This document shows, in pieces, positions 59,806 through 64,000 of a stretch of DNA of 64,000 bases. Each line of letters begins with the position of its first letter. Within the stretch, counting starts at the first letter, position 1. This DNA is from Tomitella fengzijianii (lineage in GTDB: Bacteria > Actinomycetota > Actinomycetes > Mycobacteriales > Mycobacteriaceae): NCBI RefSeq assembly GCF_007559025.1, contig NZ_CP041765.1, forward strand, positions 616,679 to 680,678, given 5' to 3'. The translations under genes and the position numbers were made by a program. Under the pieces are notes generated by a model. The model saw only the letters and a list, made by a program, of their open reading frames with translations, searched no databases and was not told the DNA's origin.

Positions 59806-61188
59806 GTGAGTGAATCGAAATCCCCGGTCGGCGGAGCCGAAGGCGACCCGTCGGGACCGCGTTCCACCGCAAACCTCCCCGCTGCGGCGCGCCCGCACTC
59901 CGAAGCGCTGTTCGCCCGCGCCTCGGCGGTGACCCCGGGCGGGGTCAACTCGCCCGTCCGCGCATTCGGCTCTGTCGGCGGCACTCCGCCGTTCATCCGG
60001 TCGGCCCGCGGCTGCAGGCTGACGGACGAGGACGGCAACAGCTATGTCGACCTCGTCGGCTCGTGGGGCCCGATGATCCTCGGCCACGCGCACCCGCAGG
60101 TGGTCGAGGCCGTGCAGGAGGCCGCGGCGTCCGGGCTGTCGTTCGGCGCGCCCACCGTGCGCGAGGTGGAACTGGCCGAGGAGATCGCCGCGCGCATCGA
60201 CCCGGTGGAGTCGGTGCGGCTCGTCAACTCCGGCACCGAGGCGACGATGTCGGCGGTCCGCTTGGCGCGCGGTTTCACCGGCCGGGCCAAGATCGTGAAG
60301 TTCTCCGGCTGCTATCACGGCCACGTCGATGCGCTGCTGGCGGACGCCGGATCGGGCGTCGCCACCTTCGGCCTGCCGACCTCGCCCGGCGTCACGGGGG
60401 CGCAGGCGGAGGACACGATCGTGGTCCCCTACAACGACCTCGCGGCGGCCGAGCGCGTCTTCGCCGAGCACCCGGGGCAGATCGCCTGCGTGATCACCGA
60501 GGCGGCGGCGGGCAACATGGGCACCGTGCCGCCCGTCCCCGGGTTCAACGAGGGGCTGCGGCGCCTGTGCACCGCGGACGGCGCGCTGCTGATCATGGAC
60601 GAGGTGATGACCGGCTTCCGCGCCTCGGCGACGGGCTGGTACGGAATCGACGGCGTGCAGGGCGACCTGATGACCTTCGGCAAGGTCATCAGCGGCGGGC
60701 TCCCGGCGGCGGCGTTCGGGGGGCGTGCCGACGTGATGTCACGCCTGGCGCCGCAGGGACCCGTGTACCAGGCGGGCACGCTGTCCGGCAATCCGGTGGC
60801 CACGGCGGCCGGCCTGGCCACGCTCCGTGCCGCTGACGATGCCGTCTACCAGGCCCTGGAGCGCAACGCCCGCACACTGCGTACGATCTTGAGCGACGCT
60901 CTCACCGCAGCAGGCGTGCCGCATCAGGTGCAGCACGCCGGAACAATGGTGGGGCTGTTCTTCGCGACTGAGCGGGTGGACGACTTCGCTGCCGCGAAGA
61001 ACTCCCAGACGTGGCGGTACCCCGCATTCTTCCACGCGCTGCTCGACCACGGCGTGTACGCGCCGGCCAGTGCCTTCGAGACCTGGTTCGTGTCTGCCGC
61101 GCTGGACGGCGACGCATTCGAGACCATCTCCGTGGCGGCGACGGCCGCGGCCCGCGCGGCCGCGCAGGTACAGGAAGGCGACCAGTGA
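59806..61188 (+). CDS. hemL: Glutamate-1-semialdehyde 2,1-aminomutase
   Basis: 460 residues. PLP-dependent; makes 5-aminolevulinate for heme. PLP Lys is K293 (TFGKVISGG), with [19 protein letters not shown] and [13 protein letters not shown] 59806 follows the promoter at 59771-59798. The stop overlaps the phosphoglycerate-mutase gene (GTGA). The hemL-mutase-thioredoxin-ccdA-resB series matches Rv0524-Rv0528. Confidence 0.96.
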   Translation: MSESKSPVGGAEGDPSGPRSTANLPAAARPHSEALFARASAVTPGGVNSPVRAFGSVGGTPPFIRSARGCRLTDEDGNSYVDLVGSWGPMILGHAHPQVVEAVQEAAASGLSFGAPTVREVELAEEIAARIDPVESVRLVNSGTEATMSAVRLARGFTGRAKIVKFSGCYHGHVDALLADAGSGVATFGLPTSPGVTGAQAEDTIVVPYNDLAAAERVFAEHPGQIACVITEAAAGNMGTVPPVPGFNEGLRRLCTADGALLIMDEVMTGFRASATGWYGIDGVQGDLMTFGKVISGGLPAAAFGGRADVMSRLAPQGPVYQAGTLSGNPVATAAGLATLRAADDAVYQALERNARTLRTILSDALTAAGVPHQVQHAGTMVGLFFATERVDDFAAAKNSQTWRYPAFFHALLDHGVYAPASAFETWFVSAALDGDAFETISVAATAAARAAAQVQEGDQ

Positions 61189-61877
61189 CCGACGAACGTG
61201 GAGAACCGACATACGCGGCGCCCGGCGGCGCCGCAGGCGCTCCGGACGCGACGCGCACCGTCGTGCACTTCCTCCGCCACGGCGAGGTGCACAACCCCAC
61301 CGGGATCCTGTACGGCCGGCTGCCCGAGTTCCGCCTCTCGCTGAACGGCCAGGCGCAGGCGCGCGCGGTGGCGGAAGCGCTGAGCGACCACGACATCACG
61401 CACGTGGTCGCGTCGCCGCTGCAGCGGGCCCAGGAGACCGCCGCCCCCATCGCCGCCGCGCACGGCCTCACCGTGGCCACCGACGACCATCTCATCGAAG
61501 CCGACAACGCCTTCGAGGGACTGCGCGTGGCGGTGGGCGACGGCGCGCTGCGCCGGCCCCGCCACTGGCCGAAGTTGCGCGACCCGTTCACCCCGTCGTG
61601 GGGCGAGCCGTACCTGCAGATCGCGCACCGGATGCTGGCCGCGGCCAACTCCGCCCGCGCGGAGGCCCGCGGGCACGAGGCGGTGTGCGTGAGCCACCAG
61701 CTGCCGGTGTGGACGCTGCGGCGTTTCCTGCAGGGCGAACGGCTCTGGCACGATCCGCGTCGCCGCCAGTGCGGACTCGCCTCGCTGACCAGCCTCGTAT
61801 TCGAGGGCGACCACCTGGTGGACATCGTCTATTCCGAACCCGCGGGCGCCTCCGATCCTCGGGTGACGGGGGCATGA
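61185..61877 (+). CDS. Histidine phosphatase (phosphoglycerate mutase-like)
   Basis: 230 residues. The RHGE motif (31-34) holds the phospho-accepting His; the second catalytic His lies in SHQLPVWTL. Not a glycolytic mutase by length and context; a small-molecule phosphatase is likely. GTG overlaps the hemL stop, ATG of the next gene overlaps its own stop, so it is an integral part of the operon. In mycobacteria it is Rv0525. Confidence 0.88.
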   Translation: MTDERGEPTYAAPGGAAGAPDATRTVVHFLRHGEVHNPTGILYGRLPEFRLSLNGQAQARAVAEALSDHDITHVVASPLQRAQETAAPIAAAHGLTVATDDHLIEADNAFEGLRVAVGDGALRRPRHWPKLRDPFTPSWGEPYLQIAHRMLAAANSARAEARGHEAVCVSHQLPVWTLRRFLQGERLWHDPRRRQCGLASLTSLVFEGDHLVDIVYSEPAGASDPRVTGA

Positions 61878-62512
61878 CGCGCCGGGCGGCCGGGCGTTCG
61901 CGGCGGGCACGGTTCCGGCCGAGCGCTGCCGCGGCCATCCTCGCCGCCGGGGTTCTTCTGCTCTCCGGCTGCTCCACGGGATCGGATGCGGTGGCCCAGG
62001 GCGGGTCGTTCGAGTTCGTCTCGCCGGGCGGCCAGACGGAGATCTTCTACGACCCGCCCTCCTCGCGCGGCACGATCGGCGACATCTCCGGGGCGTCGCT
62101 CATGGAAGACGGGGCCACCGTCGGCGTGGACGACTACGCGGGCGAGGTGGTCGTGCTCAACGTGTGGGGCCAGTGGTGCGGTCCGTGCCGCGCGGAGGTC
62201 CCCGCGCTGGAGTCCGTCTTCGAGGCGACGCGCGACCAGGGCGTGCAGTTCCTGGGCATCGACGTGCGCGACTACAACAAAGGCAAGGCCCAGCACTTCT
62301 TCCGCACTTATGACGTGAGCTACCCGTCGATCTACGATCCGCCCATGCGCACGCTGGGCGCGCTCGGGAACTTCCCCGCCAATGTCGTGCCCTCCACGCT
62401 GGTCCTCGACCGCGAGCACCGGGTGGCGGCGGTGTTCCTGAAGGCGCTCACAGAGGAGGAGTTGCAGCCGGTGGTCGAGCGGATCGCCGCAGAACCGCAG
62501 GAGGCGCCATGA
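61874..62512 (+). CDS. Thioredoxin-like lipoprotein (ResA/TlpA type)
   Basis: 212 residues. A signal sequence ends in lipobox LSGC, C33. The thioredoxin fold carries WCGPC (C102, C105), a reduced dithiol site used to keep apocytochrome heme-binding Cys reduced outside the membrane. It overlaps the mutase and ccdA (ATGA both ends). It is Rv0526-like. Confidence 0.93.
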   Translation: MTRRAAGRSRRARFRPSAAAAILAAGVLLLSGCSTGSDAVAQGGSFEFVSPGGQTEIFYDPPSSRGTIGDISGASLMEDGATVGVDDYAGEVVVLNVWGQWCGPCRAEVPALESVFEATRDQGVQFLGIDVRDYNKGKAQHFFRTYDVSYPSIYDPPMRTLGALGNFPANVVPSTLVLDREHRVAAVFLKALTEEELQPVVERIAAEPQEAP

Positions 62513-63333
62513 CCGGTCAAATGCTCATCGCGGCCGGCGTGGAGGACAACGCCTTCTACGCCGCGGCGACCAGTGGTCCGCTCCTGTTGGCCCTGGCCGC
62601 CTGCGTCCTGGCGGGGCTGGTGTCGTTCGCGTCGCCGTGCGTGGTGCCGCTGGTGCCCGGATACCTGTCCTACCTGGCGGGCGTGGCAGGGGCGGAGGCG
62701 CCGGTGGTGTCGGTGTCCGAGGCCCGTTCGGGTGCGCGCAGGTCCGGCCGGTTGCGCGTCGCGGGCGCTGCGGCCATGTTCGTCACGGGGTTCACCGTGG
62801 TGTTCGTGCTGCTCACCGCCACCGTCTTCGGCGCGATCACCGTCCTCGGCGAGAATCGGCAGCTGATCGAGCGCATCGGTGGCGTCGTCACCATCGCGAT
62901 GGGGCTGGTGTTCATCGGGTTCTTCCCGCTGCTGCAGCGGGATACGCGGCGCGTGCCGACGCGGCTGACGTCGCTCGTGGGCGCCCCTCTGCTGGGCGCG
63001 GTCTTCGCGCTCGGCTGGACGCCGTGCCTGGGTCCCACGCTCACCGGGGTGATCTCGGTGGCGGCCGGCACGGAGGGCACCACCGCGGCACGCGGCGTCG
63101 TGCTCATCGTCGCCTACTGCATCGGTTTGGGGTTGCCGTTCATCGTGTTGGCGTTCGGTTCCGAGGCGGCATTGCGGGGAGTGGGTTTCCTGCGCCGCCA
63201 CGCCCGTGCCATCCAGGTCTTCGGCGGCATCATGATGATCGCCGTCGGCGTCGCGCTGGTGACGGGCCTGTGGGGCGAGTTCGTCGGGTGGATCCAGGCG
63301 GCCTTCATCACCGACACGGTACTGCCGATCTGA
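62509..63333 (+). CDS. ccdA: Cytochrome c biogenesis protein CcdA
   Basis: 274 residues with about six membrane helices. Carries reducing power across the membrane through two Cys, C44 (FASPCVVPLVPG) and C173 (LGWTPCLGPT), to the thioredoxin-like lipoprotein. ATG overlaps that gene's stop. Next is resB, with 80 nt between. Confidence 0.95.
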   Translation: MTGQMLIAAGVEDNAFYAAATSGPLLLALAACVLAGLVSFASPCVVPLVPGYLSYLAGVAGAEAPVVSVSEARSGARRSGRLRVAGAAAMFVTGFTVVFVLLTATVFGAITVLGENRQLIERIGGVVTIAMGLVFIGFFPLLQRDTRRVPTRLTSLVGAPLLGAVFALGWTPCLGPTLTGVISVAAGTEGTTAARGVVLIVAYCIGLGLPFIVLAFGSEAALRGVGFLRRHARAIQVFGGIMMIAVGVALVTGLWGEFVGWIQAAFITDTVLPI

Positions 63334-63413
63334 GGGGTGCGGGTGCAACGGAAACGGACGGGCCCGGGCGGGACGCACAGGTGTGAAGGAGTATCAGCGG
63401 TGAGGGAGTCGCA

Positions 63414-64000
63414 GTGAGCACGTCGGCACGGCCGCAGCCGCCGAGCCCGCCGCCCGCGCAGGAGCAGCGCCCCGGTGGTCCGCGGCGGAGGACGCCGCTG
63501 CGGCGGGCGTTCGCGACCGTGCGCAATCTGTGGCGGTCGCTGACCAGCATGCGCACCGCGCTGGTGCTGCTGTTCCTGCTTGCCCTGGCCGCGATTCCCG
63601 GGGCGCTGGTTCCGCAGCGCAGCCTGAACGCGCAGAAGGTCGACGAGTACATCGCCGACCACGAGTTCATCGGGCCGCTGTTCGACAAACTCGAGGTCTA
63701 CAACGTCTTCGGCAGCTTCTGGTTCACCGCCATCTACGTGCTGCTGTTCATCTCGCTGGTCGGCTGCATCACCCCCCGCGTCGGCGTCCATGCGAAGGCG
63801 CTGCGCACGCCCCCCGTCCGCGCCCCGCGCCGGTTGTCCCGTCTGCCGCATCACGCGTCCGGCACGTTGGCGGGCGATGTGGACGAGGCCACGGCCTCGG
63901 TCCGCGGGATGCTGCGCGGCTGGCGCACTGAGACCCGCGAGGAGACACGGGGCGGCGTCCGTTCCGTGACGGTGTCCGCGGAGCGCGGCTACCTCCGCGA
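63414..64000 (+). CDS. resB: Cytochrome c biogenesis protein ResB, 3' end outside the window
   Basis: The first 195 or so residues of a protein that is usually about 520. A Pro/Arg-rich cytoplasmic N terminus is followed by a membrane helix (SMRTALVLLFLLALAAIPGALVPQ) and a second one (FWFTAIYVLLFISLVGCI). ResB works with CcsA to attach heme to apocytochromes. GTG start after GAGGGAG. The gene is open at the window end. Confidence 0.93.
   Translation, partial: MSTSARPQPPSPPPAQEQRPGGPRRRTPLRRAFATVRNLWRSLTSMRTALVLLFLLALAAIPGALVPQRSLNAQKVDEYIADHEFIGPLFDKLEVYNVFGSFWFTAIYVLLFISLVGCITPRVGVHAKALRTPPVRAPRRLSRLPHHASGTLAGDVDEATASVRGMLRGWRTETREETRGGVRSVTVSAERGYLR

Overview
The window is very GC-rich and reads as a chromosome segment of a mycolic-acid actinobacterium (order Mycobacteriales, outside Mycobacterium itself; Gordonia, Tsukamurella or Tomitella would fit, but I cannot choose). 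The evidence is the gene order. From about 9.3 to 57 kb it largely follows the M. tuberculosis block from Rv3630 back to Rv3579 (flippase, PpgS, Ppa, DacB, DUF2342, TilS, Hpt, FtsH, FolE-P-B-K, DUF3180, DUF6779, DUF2520, PanC, PanD, CoaX, LysS, Lsr2, ClpC, MhuD, hydrolase, MutY, carbonic anhydrase, DisA, RadA, LpqE, CarD, IspD/IspF, CysS, RlmB). The right end matches another M. tuberculosis block (hemL, phosphoglycerate mutase, thioredoxin, ccdA, resB; Rv0524-Rv0528). No rRNA, tRNA, insertion sequence, prophage or CRISPR array was seen.

Layout: 1-4.2 kb holds the 3' part of rmlA, a possibly iron-regulated methyltransferase coupled to an Mtb12-like membrane protein, and a two-gene ABC transporter. 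4.2-13.8 kb holds a thiolase, a tiny acidic peptide gene, envelope glycosyltransferases, a DUF6541 membrane protein, a PpgS/DUF2304/flippase group and a dienoyl-CoA isomerase. 13.8-18.6 kb is the most accessory-looking part: a hexapeptide-repeat surface protein next to a sortase, then a MarR regulator and a drug-efflux pump. 18.7-38 kb is housekeeping: pyrophosphatase, peptidoglycan carboxypeptidase, tRNA modification, purine salvage, an amidase, FtsH, a tightly overlapped folate operon, a pantothenate/CoA operon, a rhodanese-like gene behind a cysteine-rich leader ORF, and lysS. 38-48.5 kb has lsr2, two tandem secreted lipases, clpC, osmC, mhuD, an alpha/beta hydrolase, mutY, a carbonic anhydrase and a membrane protein. 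48.5-57 kb has disA, a thioesterase, radA, lpqE, carD, a fused ispDF, cysS and rlmB. 57-64 kb has an acyl-CoA oxidase-type gene, a small secreted protein, hemL and the start of a cytochrome c maturation operon, with resB cut by the window end.

Themes: many genes have a TANNNT-like -10 element 6-8 nt before the start codon, the sign of leaderless transcripts, while operon-internal genes use GTGA/ATGA stop-start overlaps. The most interesting items are (1) a leaderless 40-codon cysteine-rich leader ORF ahead of a rhodanese-like gene whose active-site Cys is Ser; (2) an in-frame IspD-IspF fusion that keeps an internal Shine-Dalgarno and start codon for IspF; (3) the repeat protein and sortase pair, in which the repeat protein has a wall-sorting-like C terminus without LPXTG; and (4) the tandem lipases with long near-identical stretches.
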